A stretch of DNA of 64,000 bases from Maritimibacter sp. (GTDB lineage Bacteria > Pseudomonadota > Alphaproteobacteria > Rhodobacterales > Rhodobacteraceae). Positions 8,103 to 16,752 of this stretch are shown piece after piece. The notes under the pieces were generated by a model. That model had not been told where the DNA came from, did no database searches, and worked only from the letters and a program-made list of their open reading frames with translations. Position 1 is the stretch's first letter; each line of letters opens with the position of its first letter. Where the stretch lies: positions 2,578,001 to 2,642,000 of the forward strand of contig CP051232.1 of NCBI GenBank assembly GCA_017792445.1, given 5' to 3'. Both the position numbers and the translations under genes were made by a program.

Positions 8103-9506
8103 TCATGCCCGCACCGTCCGGCCTGCGGCCGCCTCGCGCTGCTTGCGCATCATCCGCTCGGTGGTGCGCAGCGCATTCTCGGAAAGGTCTTCAAGGTCGA
8201 GCCCGGGGATGCGCCCGTCGACCACCAGCGGACGGCCCGCCACGAAGCTGTGCCGCACCGGCGCGGCGCCGGTCAGAACGGGGGCAAGCGCCGGGTCGTG
8301 CAGGCCAAGCGCGCGGGGCGTCGTGACGTCGAACATCGCGATGTCGGCGGCCATGCCCGGAGCCAGCCGCCCGATCCCGTTCCAGCCCAGCACCTTGGCG
8401 CCGCCCTCGGTCGCCCAGTGCAGCACGGTCTCGGGCCGCACCGCCGCCACGCCCTTCGACGCGCGGTGCAGCGCAAAGGCGGAATACATCGCCGCGCCCA
8501 TGTCCGCCGCCTCGTTCGCGCCCGCGCCATCGACAGCCAGCGAGACCGCGCCGCCCTCGGCCTGCAATTCGTCCGCGGGCGCGATGCCAGAGCCAAGCCG
8601 GGCGTTCGCCTGCGGGCAATGCGCCATTCCGGTGCCGGTCTCGGCCAGCAGCGAGACCTCTGCCGGGTCGCAGTCCACCAGATGTGCGAACCAGACGTCG
8701 CGGCCCAGCCAGCCATGTTCGGCCAGCCATTCCACAGGGCGTTTGCCGTATTTCTCCAGCGTGAACCGGGCGTAGGCGCGGTTCTCGGACAGGTGCGAAT
8801 GCAGGCGCAGGCCGCGCGCGCGGGCAGTCTGTGCCACCTCGGCCAGTTCCACCGGCGCAAGGTTGAAGGTCGGCGTGGTGGGCGCGGCCGCGACGCGGGC
8901 CATGGCGAAAGGCGAGGGGTCGTGCCAGCGGTCGGCGGCCCGCTCGATGCCTTGCAGGAACCTGTCCAGCGGCTCGACCGGCGACGGCGGGATCGCCGGG
9001 TCGTCGAAGGCGCGGCCCCGCGTGCCGCCGCCACGCGCCAGCATGAACCGCAGGCCGAAACAGCGCGCGGTGTCGAACAGCACCTCGGCGGGGTCATAGT
9101 CGTAGCGGTCAGAAAACACATAGTGGTGGTCGGCGACCGTGGTGGTGCCCGTCAGCGCCAGTTCGGCCAGCCCGATGGTGGCCGAGATCCGCAGCGCCGT
9201 CTCGTCGATCAGCGGCCACCACGTGTAGGGCACTTCGCGCAGCCAGTCGTCCAGCCCGTCGTTCAGCGCGAGGCCCTTCAAGATCGACTGGAACAGGTGG
9301 TGGTGCGTGTTCACCAGCCCCGGCGTTACCGCGCACCCGGTGGCGTCGACGACCGTTTCGTCCTCGGCCGGTTCCAGATCGCCCATCTCGACAATGATCC
9401 CGTCGCGCACCCGGATCGCCTGCGGCAGCCGGGTCCCGGCGGCGTCGCCGGTAAGGCCGTGCCGGATGTTGGCGATCAGGAAGGCGGAGTCGGTCATTCG
9501 GGTCAT
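8103..9506 (-). CDS. 8-oxoguanine deaminase-like amidohydrolase
   Basis: From the ATG at 9506 (another ATG lies at 9497) the protein has 467 residues. It is an ATZ/TRZ-type amidohydrolase: His68/His70 in NTHHHLFQ are metal ligands, and further motifs are HSHLSEN, FAHLVD and GAGANEAADM. The THHHLFQ pattern is typical of 8-oxoguanine deaminases and hydroxydechloroatrazine hydrolases. The reaction would be hydrolytic removal of the exocyclic amino group from a purine or triazine ring in the cytosol. It is convergent with the RidA gene, with a 20-base gap. No clear Shine-Dalgarno distinguishes the two nearby start codons. Confidence 0.85.
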   Translation of the reverse strand: MTRMTDSAFLIANIRHGLTGDAAGTRLPQAIRVRDGIIVEMGDLEPAEDETVVDATGCAVTPGLVNTHHHLFQSILKGLALNDGLDDWLREVPYTWWPLIDETALRISATIGLAELALTGTTTVADHHYVFSDRYDYDPAEVLFDTARCFGLRFMLARGGGTRGRAFDDPAIPPSPVEPLDRFLQGIERAADRWHDPSPFAMARVAAAPTTPTFNLAPVELAEVAQTARARGLRLHSHLSENRAYARFTLEKYGKRPVEWLAEHGWLGRDVWFAHLVDCDPAEVSLLAETGTGMAHCPQANARLGSGIAPADELQAEGGAVSLAVDGAGANEAADMGAAMYSAFALHRASKGVAAVRPETVLHWATEGGAKVLGWNGIGRLAPGMAADIAMFDVTTPRALGLHDPALAPVLTGAAPVRHSFVAGRPLVVDGRIPGLDLEDLSENALRTTERMMRKQREAAAGRTVRA

Positions 9507-9785
9507 CTGTGGTTGCTTGCGGCCCGTCGCGGGGCCGTGGCCGGGGTCAGATGAGCAATGATCAGGACCGGGCAAAGTACCGGTCCGCCGCTTCTACTCG
9601 GTCGCCATCAATCGCGGCGCAGCCCGGCGATGTCATGAGATTCCGTGAGCAGGTGATGCATCTTACGCCTTCTGCCCATTTCTTGAGCGCCAGCGGCGCG
9701 GTCCTGCCGGGGGCTGCGGCGATTCGGAGATTGAAACGCCCGGCCAGCTTGGTAAGACCGTCGAACCTTGGTGGAGGGATGCGGG

Positions 9786-11081
9786 ATGACGAAACCCCTG
9801 ATCATGATTGCAGGCGGCGGGATCGGCGGTCTGTCGGTGGCGCTGACGCTTCAGCAGATCGGCGTGCCCTGTGTCGTGTTCGAAGCCGTGCGCGAGTTGA
9901 AGCCGCTGGGCGTTGGGATCAACCTTCAGCCCAACGCGGTCCGCGAACTTTATGACCTTGGCATCGGCGCCGATGTTCTGGACCGCGTCGGCGTTCCGGC
10001 AAAAGAGTGGGCGCTGGTCGGGCTGAACGGCAACGACATCTATTCCGAACCGCGCGGTGAACTGGCGGGCTATGACTGGCCGCAATACGCCGTCCACCGT
10101 GGCAAGCTGCACATGATGCTGCACGATACCTTCGTGGCGCGCGCCGGGGCGGACGCGGTGCGGCTTGGCCACCGCGTGACCGGCTATCGCAAGAATTCCG
10201 ACGGCAGCGTTACGGCGCTGATCGAGCGGGCGGACGGCACCACCACCGAAGAGACCGGCACGCTGCTGGTCGGCGCGGACGGTATTCATTCCGCGATCCG
10301 CGCGCAGATGCACCCCGACCAGCCGCCGATCCATTGGGGCGGCGCGGTGATGTGGCGTGGCACCACGCAGGCGACGCCGATCCGCACCGGGTCCAGCTTC
10401 GTCGGGCTGGGGACGCACAAGCACCGTATGGTGATCTACCCGATCTCGCATCCCGATCCCGACACCGGACTGGCGCAGGTCAACTGGATCGCCGAGGTGA
10501 CCTATGACGACCCCGCCGCGCGCGACAGCGGCTGGTTCAAGCCGGTCGAGATCGACGACTTCGCGCATCATTTCGATGGCTGGGAGTGGGATTGGCTGAA
10601 TGTCCCGGAACTGATCCGCGGGGCCGAGGTGGCCTATGAGAACCCGATGATCGACCGTGATCCGGTGCCGACATGGCAGGACGGGCCGGTCGTGCTGATG
10701 GGCGACTCGGCGCACGCAATGTACCCGACGGGATCGAACGGCGCGAGCCAGGCGGTGATAGACGCGCGGGTGCTGGGCGCCTGTCTGCTGGAACACGGGG
10801 TCCGCCCCGAGGCGCTGGCGGCGTTCGACGCGAAGCTGTGTGGCCCGATCTCGGAAGTGATCCTGCGGAACAGGGGGGCCGGGCCCTTCGGTCTGCTGAA
10901 CATGGTCGACGACCGCTGTGGCGGCGAGTTCGAGAACATCGACGACGTGATCCCGCCGGACGAGCGCGCGGCCTTCATGAAAGCCTATCAGGCTGCTGCG
11001 GGCTTTGCGAAAGAGGCGCTGAATGCGGCGCCGGCGACGATTCCGGCGGGGGCCAAAGTCTCGCTGGTCGAAGAGGCCTGA
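9786..11081 (+). CDS. FAD-dependent aromatic monooxygenase-like flavoprotein
   Basis: This 431-residue class A flavin monooxygenase starts at 9786, where GGAGGG lies about seven bases upstream. The Rossmann dinucleotide loop AGGGIGGLSVAL is at the N-terminus, the DG motif is seen in VGADGIHSAIR, and the GD motif is GDSAHAMYPTGSNGASQA near residue 305. Relatives include salicylate, PhzS-type and urate hydroxylases, which use NAD(P)H and O2 to hydroxylate a ring. It is divergent from the 8-oxoguanine-deaminase-like gene across 279 bases holding both promoters. The neighbourhood suggests ring oxidation of a purine-like or aromatic compound. Confidence 0.87.
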   Translation: MTKPLIMIAGGGIGGLSVALTLQQIGVPCVVFEAVRELKPLGVGINLQPNAVRELYDLGIGADVLDRVGVPAKEWALVGLNGNDIYSEPRGELAGYDWPQYAVHRGKLHMMLHDTFVARAGADAVRLGHRVTGYRKNSDGSVTALIERADGTTTEETGTLLVGADGIHSAIRAQMHPDQPPIHWGGAVMWRGTTQATPIRTGSSFVGLGTHKHRMVIYPISHPDPDTGLAQVNWIAEVTYDDPAARDSGWFKPVEIDDFAHHFDGWEWDWLNVPELIRGAEVAYENPMIDRDPVPTWQDGPVVLMGDSAHAMYPTGSNGASQAVIDARVLGACLLEHGVRPEALAAFDAKLCGPISEVILRNRGAGPFGLLNMVDDRCGGEFENIDDVIPPDERAAFMKAYQAAAGFAKEALNAAPATIPAGAKVSLVEEA

Positions 11082-11090
11082 GGCGCGGCG

Positions 11091-11267
11091 TCAGCCGATG
11101 ACGGTGGTCTGTTCGGTGATTTCGGCCGGGCTTTCGGCGAAGATGTCGTGCACCTTGACGGCGACGGTCGCGGCGATGGCGGTCGACAGGCTTAACACGC
11201 CGATGGCGAAGATGGTCCAGTCCATCGTGGATTCGATGCGGCTTGCAACGGCAGCTTGAGCCTTCAT
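11091..11267 (-). CDS. Small single-pass membrane protein, 58 residues, unknown function
   Basis: An ATG at 11267 opens 58 codons ending at 11091. The peptide has a short positively charged start (MKAQAAVASR) and a hydrophobic segment at about residues 17-37 (WTIFAIGVLSLSTAIAATVA), followed by an acidic tail. This is the pattern of a small inner-membrane protein or of a pilin-like helix. A GGGGA stretch lies about 10 bases upstream of the start. It is convergent with the FAD monooxygenase gene, only ten bases away. I do not recognise the family. The clean topology and start support a real gene, but no homology claim can be made. Confidence 0.6.
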   Translation of the reverse strand: MKAQAAVASRIESTMDWTIFAIGVLSLSTAIAATVAVKVHDIFAESPAEITEQTTVIG

Positions 11268-11347
11268 TTTCCCAACATCCCCTATTGGTCTTACCTTCCC
11301 CGAGGTGCACGGTGCCGCCAGATTCGGGCGCGATTAAGGTGAAAGCG

Positions 11348-12058
11348 GTGCAACAATCGGTGGATAGTGGTGAAAACCTTGGTAACTGGCAGCCCCCGCG
11401 CTGGCCGGACGAGACGGCGTTCGACGGTCGCTATGCCCGGCTGGAGCTTCTGACGCGCGACCATGCCTCGGCGTTGCACGCCGCCAATGTCGCGGACGAT
11501 GCGATCTGGGACTGGATGCCGTATGGCCCCTTCGCCTCGGAAAGCGCCTATGCCGGCTGGGTCGACAGCGTAGCCGCCGGACCGGACCCGCGGTTTCACG
11601 CGATCTTCGACAAGGAGAAGGGCGACTGGGGTGGCGTGGCCAGCCTGATGCGGATCGCGCCCGAAGCCGGGTCAATCGAGGTCGGACACATCAACTTTTC
11701 GCCCCGCCTTCAGCAGACCCGCGCCGCGACAGAGGCGATGTACCTGCTGATGCGCTGGTGCTTCGAGGCGGGCTATCGCCGCTATGAATGGAAGTGCAAT
11801 GCGCTGAACATGGGGTCGCGCCGCGCGGCGCAGCGGCTGGGGTTCAGCTTTGAAGGCGTGTTCCGGCAGGCGGGCGTCGTGAAGGGCCGGAACCGCGATA
11901 CCGCATGGTTCGCCTGTATCGACAAGGAATGGCCCGCCCTGCGCGAAGCGTTCGAGACTTGGCTTGCGCCCGAGAATTTCGACGGCGCGGGGAGGCAGCG
12001 GCAAAGCCTGTCCGATCTGACGGCCCCGATCCGGGTGGCGTCAGACCCGCTGCTGTAA
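11348..12058 (+). CDS. GNAT family N-acetyltransferase, RimJ/RimL-like
   Basis: The frame is open from further upstream, but the coding pattern begins near a GTG at 11348, giving 236 residues; AAGGTG lies close upstream. The RimJ/RimL pattern is visible in RYARLELLTRDHASALHAAN, IEVGHINFSPRLQQTRAATEAMYL (family motif A region, shown as separate elements) and NMGSRRAAQRLGFSFEGVFRQ, the acetyl-CoA/substrate segment. Such enzymes acetylate N-terminal amino groups or small amines. It ends 42 bases before the convergent hemerythrin gene, with a strong shared hairpin between them. The exact start is uncertain by several codons. Confidence 0.82.
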   Translation: MQQSVDSGENLGNWQPPRWPDETAFDGRYARLELLTRDHASALHAANVADDAIWDWMPYGPFASESAYAGWVDSVAAGPDPRFHAIFDKEKGDWGGVASLMRIAPEAGSIEVGHINFSPRLQQTRAATEAMYLLMRWCFEAGYRRYEWKCNALNMGSRRAAQRLGFSFEGVFRQAGVVKGRNRDTAWFACIDKEWPALREAFETWLAPENFDGAGRQRQSLSDLTAPIRVASDPLL

Positions 12059-12064
12059 GGCATC

Positions 12065-12094
12065 GCGCCGGTCCCGGTCATCCGGAACCGGCGC
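12065..12094. terminator. Bidirectional hairpin terminator between convergent genes
   Basis: A 13-base stem (12065-12077 with 12082-12094, one mismatch) closes a four-base TCAT loop between the GNAT stop and the hemerythrin stop. The T-run is poor on both strands, so it may work with Rho or only protect 3' ends. Confidence 0.6.
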
Positions 12095-12100
12095 CTGTCT

Positions 12101-12577
12101 TCAGTCTTCGAGGTGATCCTCGAGTTTCTTTTCGACCAGCTTGCGCTCTTCCGTCTTCCGCTTAAGGAAGCGGGTGCCGAAATCCTCGATCTCGGCGTCG
12201 TCGATCTCCTGCTTGGCGCGGTTGAAGACCTCTTCTTCTTCCTCGTCGATGTGGTGCAGGTAGTCGTGCTCGAGCGTGTTGAACTTGTTCAGCCAGCCAG
12301 GGCTGGACATGTCCATCTCGTTCAGCTCGTCCATCAGGTCGTCGAGCTCCTTGTGCTCGTGCACCGAATGGCGCGCCGCGTCCTGGCCCCAGGTTTTCGA
12401 GATCAGCTTGGAATAAAACGTCTCTTCCTCGGCGGCGGCGTGCGATTTGACCTCGTGATAGAACTCGGACCATGCCTTGCGGCGTTCCGGGCTGTCGCCC
12501 TGCGTGTTCTTGATCGCCTCGATCATCTCGCGGTGCTTGTCGTGGTCTTCCTTGATGGCGGTGTAGATGTCCGGCAT
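12101..12577 (-). CDS. Hemerythrin HHE domain protein
   Basis: This 158-residue soluble protein begins MPDIYTAIKEDHDKHREMI, where His12 and His15 start the HHE iron-binding pattern. Further ligands are likely in HAAAEEETFY, SVHEHKELDD and HDYLHHIDEEE. The C-terminal 40 residues are a charged helix rich in Glu and Lys. HHE proteins bind di-iron and handle O2, NO or peroxide stress. The start at 12577 is chosen because homology begins there; upstream codons look non-coding. It faces the GNAT gene and lies downstream of a response-regulator gene on the same strand, 79 bases apart. Confidence 0.88.
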   Translation of the reverse strand: MPDIYTAIKEDHDKHREMIEAIKNTQGDSPERRKAWSEFYHEVKSHAAAEEETFYSKLISKTWGQDAARHSVHEHKELDDLMDELNEMDMSSPGWLNKFNTLEHDYLHHIDEEEEEVFNRAKQEIDDAEIEDFGTRFLKRKTEERKLVEKKLEDHLED

Positions 12578-12656
12578 TGGGTCGCTCCAGAAACATTGCG
12601 TTGACGCAGAGGTAGCGCCGCGCAACGCCCGGTCCAGATGCCGGCTGGTCTGTTCG

Positions 12657-13376
12657 TCAGATCACCGCGCGGCTTTCAAGTCGTTCCTGCAGAAGTCCGG
12701 CCAGCCGGGCGAGGTCTGGCCCGAAGCTTCGCCCGGTCTCTCGGCTGAATGCCAGCCGTTCCGCCGCCTGTTCCAGCACGTCGTCATGGGCCGACCGCGC
12801 CACGCCGGCCAGAAACCGGGCCGCATAATCAAGTGTCGGCTCATCCTCGGACCCGTTCAGAACCTCGGCGATATGGGCAAGATCGTCGTGATAGGCGACC
12901 GGATCGGGCGCCACGATTTCGGACGGGACAAGGCGCGGTCCGTCCGGGCATTGCGCCGGCGGCAGCCGGTCCAGCACCGCCTTCTGGAACACCGCGAGGC
13001 TTTCGATCGGTTTCGACAGGACGCCATCCGCGCCGGCGTCCGCAGCTTCCGCCAGCCGGCTGTCGTCGCCAGAGGTGGCAAGGATCACCGGGATGCGTTG
13101 CGACGCGGTGGCAAGGCTGCGGATCAGGTCCAGCCCCGACCCGTCGGGCAGGCCAAGGTCGACGATCACGACGCTGGGAAGATAAACGGTCAGGTGCCGC
13201 TGCGCCGCCAACAGGCTGTCGGCGCGCCGGATCCGCGCGCCGCTTTTCAGGCACAGAAGGCGCACCGCTTCCGAGGCGAATCTGCTGTCCTCGATCATCA
13301 GGACGGTAAGGCCGGCCAGCGGACGTTCTGCGCTGGCGGCAGGCATATAGGCGGGGTAGGCGAGGGTCGAAGGCAT
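12657..13376 (-). CDS. Response regulator with C-terminal helical domain, no DNA-binding domain seen
   Basis: The 239-residue protein has a receiver domain at about residues 22-140. Acidic residues are Glu29/Asp30, the phospho-acceptor is Asp73 in VIVDLGLPDG, the conserved Ser/Thr is at 101-102 (ATSGD) and Lys122 lies in SKPIE. After the receiver comes about 90 residues of predicted helix. No HTH, GGDEF or EAL motif is recognised. The output could be protein-protein or HPt-like. It lies upstream of the hemerythrin gene on the same strand and divergent from methylmalonyl-CoA epimerase. No histidine kinase is next to it. Confidence 0.82.
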   Translation of the reverse strand: MPSTLAYPAYMPAASAERPLAGLTVLMIEDSRFASEAVRLLCLKSGARIRRADSLLAAQRHLTVYLPSVVIVDLGLPDGSGLDLIRSLATASQRIPVILATSGDDSRLAEAADAGADGVLSKPIESLAVFQKAVLDRLPPAQCPDGPRLVPSEIVAPDPVAYHDDLAHIAEVLNGSEDEPTLDYAARFLAGVARSAHDDVLEQAAERLAFSRETGRSFGPDLARLAGLLQERLESRAVI

Positions 13377-13590
13377 CGGATCATCCTTTCAACTGGCCGT
13401 TTCAGCCTAGGTCGGGAAGGATGAATCCACGGTTAAGAAACACGCCAATACCGCGAACGCCCTGCGCGCAACCGCGCCTTTCCCGCGCAAAGGCCGAATG
13501 CGCTTCGGTTTTCCGGGCTGCGACCTTGCGGCGCTGGCAATTTCCCGCGGCCTTTGGCATTGCGGGGCCGTTGGAACAAAGGAGTCCGCC

Positions 13591-13995
13591 ATGATTGGCC
13601 GCCTGAACCACGTCGCGATCGCCGTCCCCGATCTGGAAGCCGCGTCCGCGCAGTACCGAGACACGCTGGGCGCCGTCGTCGGCGCACCGCAGGACGAACC
13701 CGACCACGGGGTGACGGTCGTGTTCATCGAACTGCCGAACACCAAGATCGAACTTCTCTATCCGCTGGGCGACGCCAGCCCGATCAACGGGTTTCTGGAA
13801 AAGAACCCGGCGGGCGGCATCCACCACATTTGCTACGAGGTCGACGACATCATCGCCGCGCGCGACCGGCTGAAGGCCTCTGGCGCGCGGGTGCTGGGCG
13901 ACGGCGAGCCGAAGATCGGCGCGCATGGCAAGCCGGTGCTGTTCCTTCACCCGAAGGATTTCAACGGCAGCCTGATCGAGCTGGAGCAGGTCTGA
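13591..13995 (+). CDS. mce: Methylmalonyl-CoA epimerase
   Basis: This 134-residue single VOC-fold protein has MIGRLNHVAIAVPDLEAA at the start (metal ligand His7), AGGIHHICYEVDD in the middle and FNGSLIELEQV at the end with the glutamate ligand. It interconverts (R)- and (S)-methylmalonyl-CoA in the propionyl-CoA pathway that feeds succinyl-CoA. AAGGAG lies just upstream of the ATG at 13591. The stop overlaps the start of a DUF1467 gene by one base; this pairing is common in alphaproteobacteria. Confidence 0.93.
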   Translation: MIGRLNHVAIAVPDLEAASAQYRDTLGAVVGAPQDEPDHGVTVVFIELPNTKIELLYPLGDASPINGFLEKNPAGGIHHICYEVDDIIAARDRLKASGARVLGDGEPKIGAHGKPVLFLHPKDFNGSLIELEQV

Positions 13996-14288
13996 TGGGG
14001 ATTACCTCTGCAATCGTCCTGTTCGCGGTCATCTGGTTCATGACCCTCTTCGTCATCCTGCCGCTGCGCCTGAAGACGCAGGGCGATGTCGGAGAGATCG
14101 TACCGGGCACCATGGCCGGCTCGCCCGAGGTGCATCACCTCAAGCGCAAGTTCCTGATCGTGACCGTCATCACGGTCGTGCTTTGGTCGATCATCGCGGC
14201 CATCATCCTGTCGGGGATCATCACGGTCTGCGATCTGGACTGGTTCGGGCGCGGGAATTGCCCTGTACCCGATGGAACAGGTGCGTAA
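13995..14288 (+). CDS. DUF1467 family small membrane protein
   Basis: This 97-residue protein has two predicted membrane helices at about 4-24 and 53-76. Between them is the polar segment LRLKTQGDVGEIVPGTMAGSP, which is characteristic of DUF1467. Its start codon shares a base with the stop of the epimerase gene (TGATG), so it is probably translationally coupled. Its last 68 bases overlap the 3' end of the convergent EI24-family gene. The function of DUF1467 is not known to me. Confidence 0.85.
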   Translation: MGITSAIVLFAVIWFMTLFVILPLRLKTQGDVGEIVPGTMAGSPEVHHLKRKFLIVTVITVVLWSIIAAIILSGIITVCDLDWFGRGNCPVPDGTGA

Positions 14289-14955
14289 ACGTCGCCGCGC
14301 CGAGGATCGGAACGATCAGGTTCAGCACCGGCACTGACAGCGGCAGGGCCATCAGGCCCCCCGCCAGCCAGATCTGACCGACATTTCCCCGGAACGCCTC
14401 GCGCGCGCCCTGGCGCCCGATGCGGCGCATGGCGGCGACCTGAAAATACTCGCGCCCCAGCAGAAAACCGTTCACGCCGTAGAAGATGAACGGCGAGAAG
14501 GGCGCGAAAAACAGCGCCACCACGAAGGCCACGATGTTGACCACGATCAGCAGGCCCAGAAAGCTGAGCGTGTCCGTCAGCACATCGGTCCACGGGATCT
14601 TCAGGGCGGGGGGCAGGCCGGGATAGTGCCGGTCCTCCACCGCCTGCGCCACGTCTTCCAGGAACAGGCCGGTAAAGGCTGAGGCCACCGGGATCATCAG
14701 GAAGAAGCTGAGCAGCAGCATCAGCAGGATCGACCCCCAGGACAGCAGGTCGTCGACCCATGTCACCTCGCCGATCACGGGGATCGTCACCGTGTCGGGC
14801 GTGATCCACTGGATGCCGTACAGGAACACCGCGTAGAACCCGAACAGCAGGGCGAGCGTGAGGGCAAGTCCCAGCCAGAGCACGCGGCGGAACCGCCGGT
14901 CGCCCAGCTGCCCCACCGCCTTCAGGAAATCGGACAGGATCACGCGGAGACCCAC
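14221..14955 (-). CDS. EI24 domain-containing (CysZ-like) membrane protein
   Basis: This 244-residue protein has four or more membrane segments and the EI24/CysZ pattern: FLKAVGQLGDRRFRRVLWLG near the start and FGREYFQ-type segment FLLGREYFQVAAMRRIGRQ in the second half. The C-terminus is a basic soluble tail. CysZ proteins carry sulfate, but distant EI24 members are uncharacterised. The GTG start at 14955 overlaps the nitroreductase stop by 16 bases, so the two are probably cotranscribed. The 3' end overlaps the DUF1467 gene on the opposite strand. Confidence 0.83.
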   Translation of the reverse strand: MGLRVILSDFLKAVGQLGDRRFRRVLWLGLALTLALLFGFYAVFLYGIQWITPDTVTIPVIGEVTWVDDLLSWGSILLMLLLSFFLMIPVASAFTGLFLEDVAQAVEDRHYPGLPPALKIPWTDVLTDTLSFLGLLIVVNIVAFVVALFFAPFSPFIFYGVNGFLLGREYFQVAAMRRIGRQGAREAFRGNVGQIWLAGGLMALPLSVPVLNLIVPILGAATFTHLFHRVQGNSRARTSPDRRP

Positions 14956-15518
14956 GTAGTGATCGCGTCGAGATCCGGGCGCGGACGCTCGGGCGGCGCG
15001 CTGGACTCGGTGCCAAGGTGGATGAACCCGGCAACCGTCTCGGTGTCTGCAAGGCCCAGCCCTTCAGAGATGAAGCCCCGGTCGTGCGACGGCCAGCCCG
15101 ACAGCCAGTTCGCGCCCCATCCCGCGGCCAGCGCGGCGTTCAGCAGCGCAAGGCAGACGGCGCCGGCGGAATAGACCTGCTCGATCTCGGGGATCTTCTC
15201 GGACGGCTTCGGGCTGCAGATCACCGCGACGGCCAGCTCGGCGTCTGCGAACTGAGCCCGGCTTTTGGCGATGCGGTCCTCGGGCTCTCCCAGCCGTTCG
15301 CCATGTACCGGCACCAGCGACGCAAGGCGGGCCAGCGCGGCCTTCTCCAGCACGATGAACCGCCACGGCTCCAGCTTGCCGTGATCGGGCGTGCGGGCGG
15401 CGGCGGTCAGCAGCGTTATCAGCGTGTCGCGGTCCGGCACCGGGCCGGTCAGCGTCTTGGCAGGGCGGGACCGGCGGCTGAGCAGGAAGTCGAGGGCGGC
15501 CTGATTGCGGTCGGGCAT
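14940..15518 (-). CDS. Nitroreductase family protein
   Basis: This 192-residue FMN protein resembles the YdjA/TdsD-type nitroreductases. FMN-binding elements are LLSRRSRPAKTL at residues 12-23 and AARTPDHGKLEPWRFIVL at about 43-60. The segment GAVCLALLNAALAAGWGANW follows, and ISEGLGL lies near the C-terminus. It likely uses NAD(P)H to reduce small nitro compounds or quinones in the cytosol. The start at 15518 is where the conserved N-terminus begins. It shares an overlap with the downstream EI24 gene. Confidence 0.88.
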   Translation of the reverse strand: MPDRNQAALDFLLSRRSRPAKTLTGPVPDRDTLITLLTAAARTPDHGKLEPWRFIVLEKAALARLASLVPVHGERLGEPEDRIAKSRAQFADAELAVAVICSPKPSEKIPEIEQVYSAGAVCLALLNAALAAGWGANWLSGWPSHDRGFISEGLGLADTETVAGFIHLGTESSAPPERPRPDLDAITTWVSA

Positions 15519-15567
15519 GGATACTCCGTGTGTGGTCAGTGGGATGTCGTGCCGCGAGGGGCCGACG

Positions 15568-16680
15568 TCAAGTGATCCCAAAATAGCCGACAAGTTCGGT
15601 CAGGTAATCCGAATAATGCGTGCGCATCCGCACATTGGGCTGTCTGATCTCAAGCGCCTGCGCCAGAGGGTCCGGCGCGTCGATGGTGCTGCCCGACAGT
15701 TCCTGCAGCACGGCGTGGCCGCAGAACGGCACATGCGCCTCGGAATAACCGCCCTCGTGCACCATCACGACGCGGCCGCCGCACATCAGGTCGGCGGCGC
15801 CCATCAGCAGGCGCGTCATCTGGCGGAACGTGTCCGACGTACACATCATCCGCGCCAGCGGGTCGAAGGCCGAAGCGTCGAAACCGCAGGCGACAATGAT
15901 CACCTCCGGCTCGAACGCATGCAGCTTGGGCAGGACCAGCCGCTCCATCGCTTCGAGATAGGTGTGATGGCCCGCGCCGGGCGGCAGCGGGATGTTCATG
16001 TTCGCCCCCCTGCCGGCGCCTTCGCCGATGACGTCGATGTCCCCGGTGTCGAGCGGGTAGTTGTGTTCCTGATGGATCGAGATAGTCAGCACGTCGGGGT
16101 CGGACAGGAAGATCGCCTCGGTCCCGTTGCCATGGTGCACGTCCCAGTCCACCACCGCGAATTTCTTCGCCAGCCCCGCGGCGCGGGCGGCCTCGATGGC
16201 GATGCCGATATTCGCGAGCAGGCAAAACCCGTTGGGCCAGTCCGGCAGGCAATGATGGCCCGGCGGGCGGGACAGGGCATAGGCGTTGTCCAACGTGCCC
16301 TTCAGCACCGCCTGCAGCGCACCGAGGGCCAGACCAGCGGATTGCGCCGCGATCTCGTATCCACCCTTGCCGAACGGCGTGCGCAGCCCAAGCTCGCCAC
16401 CGCCCGCGTCAGAGGTTTCCTTGAACCGGTCGAGGAAATCCGCCGGATGCACCCGCTCGAGATCTTCGCGCGTCGCCGGGGCCGCAGACTGCGGATGCAG
16501 GTCGCGCATCAGTCCGGTGACGTCGAGCAGGTTCTTCAGGCGGCGCTTGGTCTCGGGGCTTTCGGGAAGCCCGCCCGCCGCAAGCGGCTGCACCAGCCCG
16601 CCGACCGGGAAGGTCAGCGCGTAATTCCCGCCCGAATGCCAGAAACAGCTTTCGTCCCAGAAAAATCCCGTCCGGCGCAT
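15568..16680 (-). CDS. Class II histone deacetylase family / acetylpolyamine amidohydrolase-like protein
   Basis: From the ATG at 16680, preceded by GGGGGA, the protein has 370 residues. The arginase/deacetylase fold is shown by SRPPGHH (137-143), DWDVHHGNG with zinc ligands Asp180 and His182, GFDAS with Asp268, and HEGGY with the catalytic tyrosine near 309. Members remove acetyl groups from lysine side chains, acetylpolyamines or other amides. An extra TTG codon lies four codons upstream but is less likely. The neighbouring nitroreductase gene starts 50 bases downstream on the same strand. The natural substrate is open. Confidence 0.9.
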   Translation of the reverse strand: MRRTGFFWDESCFWHSGGNYALTFPVGGLVQPLAAGGLPESPETKRRLKNLLDVTGLMRDLHPQSAAPATREDLERVHPADFLDRFKETSDAGGGELGLRTPFGKGGYEIAAQSAGLALGALQAVLKGTLDNAYALSRPPGHHCLPDWPNGFCLLANIGIAIEAARAAGLAKKFAVVDWDVHHGNGTEAIFLSDPDVLTISIHQEHNYPLDTGDIDVIGEGAGRGANMNIPLPPGAGHHTYLEAMERLVLPKLHAFEPEVIIVACGFDASAFDPLARMMCTSDTFRQMTRLLMGAADLMCGGRVVMVHEGGYSEAHVPFCGHAVLQELSGSTIDAPDPLAQALEIRQPNVRMRTHYSDYLTELVGYFGIT

Positions 16681-16752
16681 CGCGTCCCCCAAGTCGGTAT
16701 TGTCGGTCCTGTCGGCGGGACACTAGAACGGAGGCGCGGAGGTTCCAACCCG

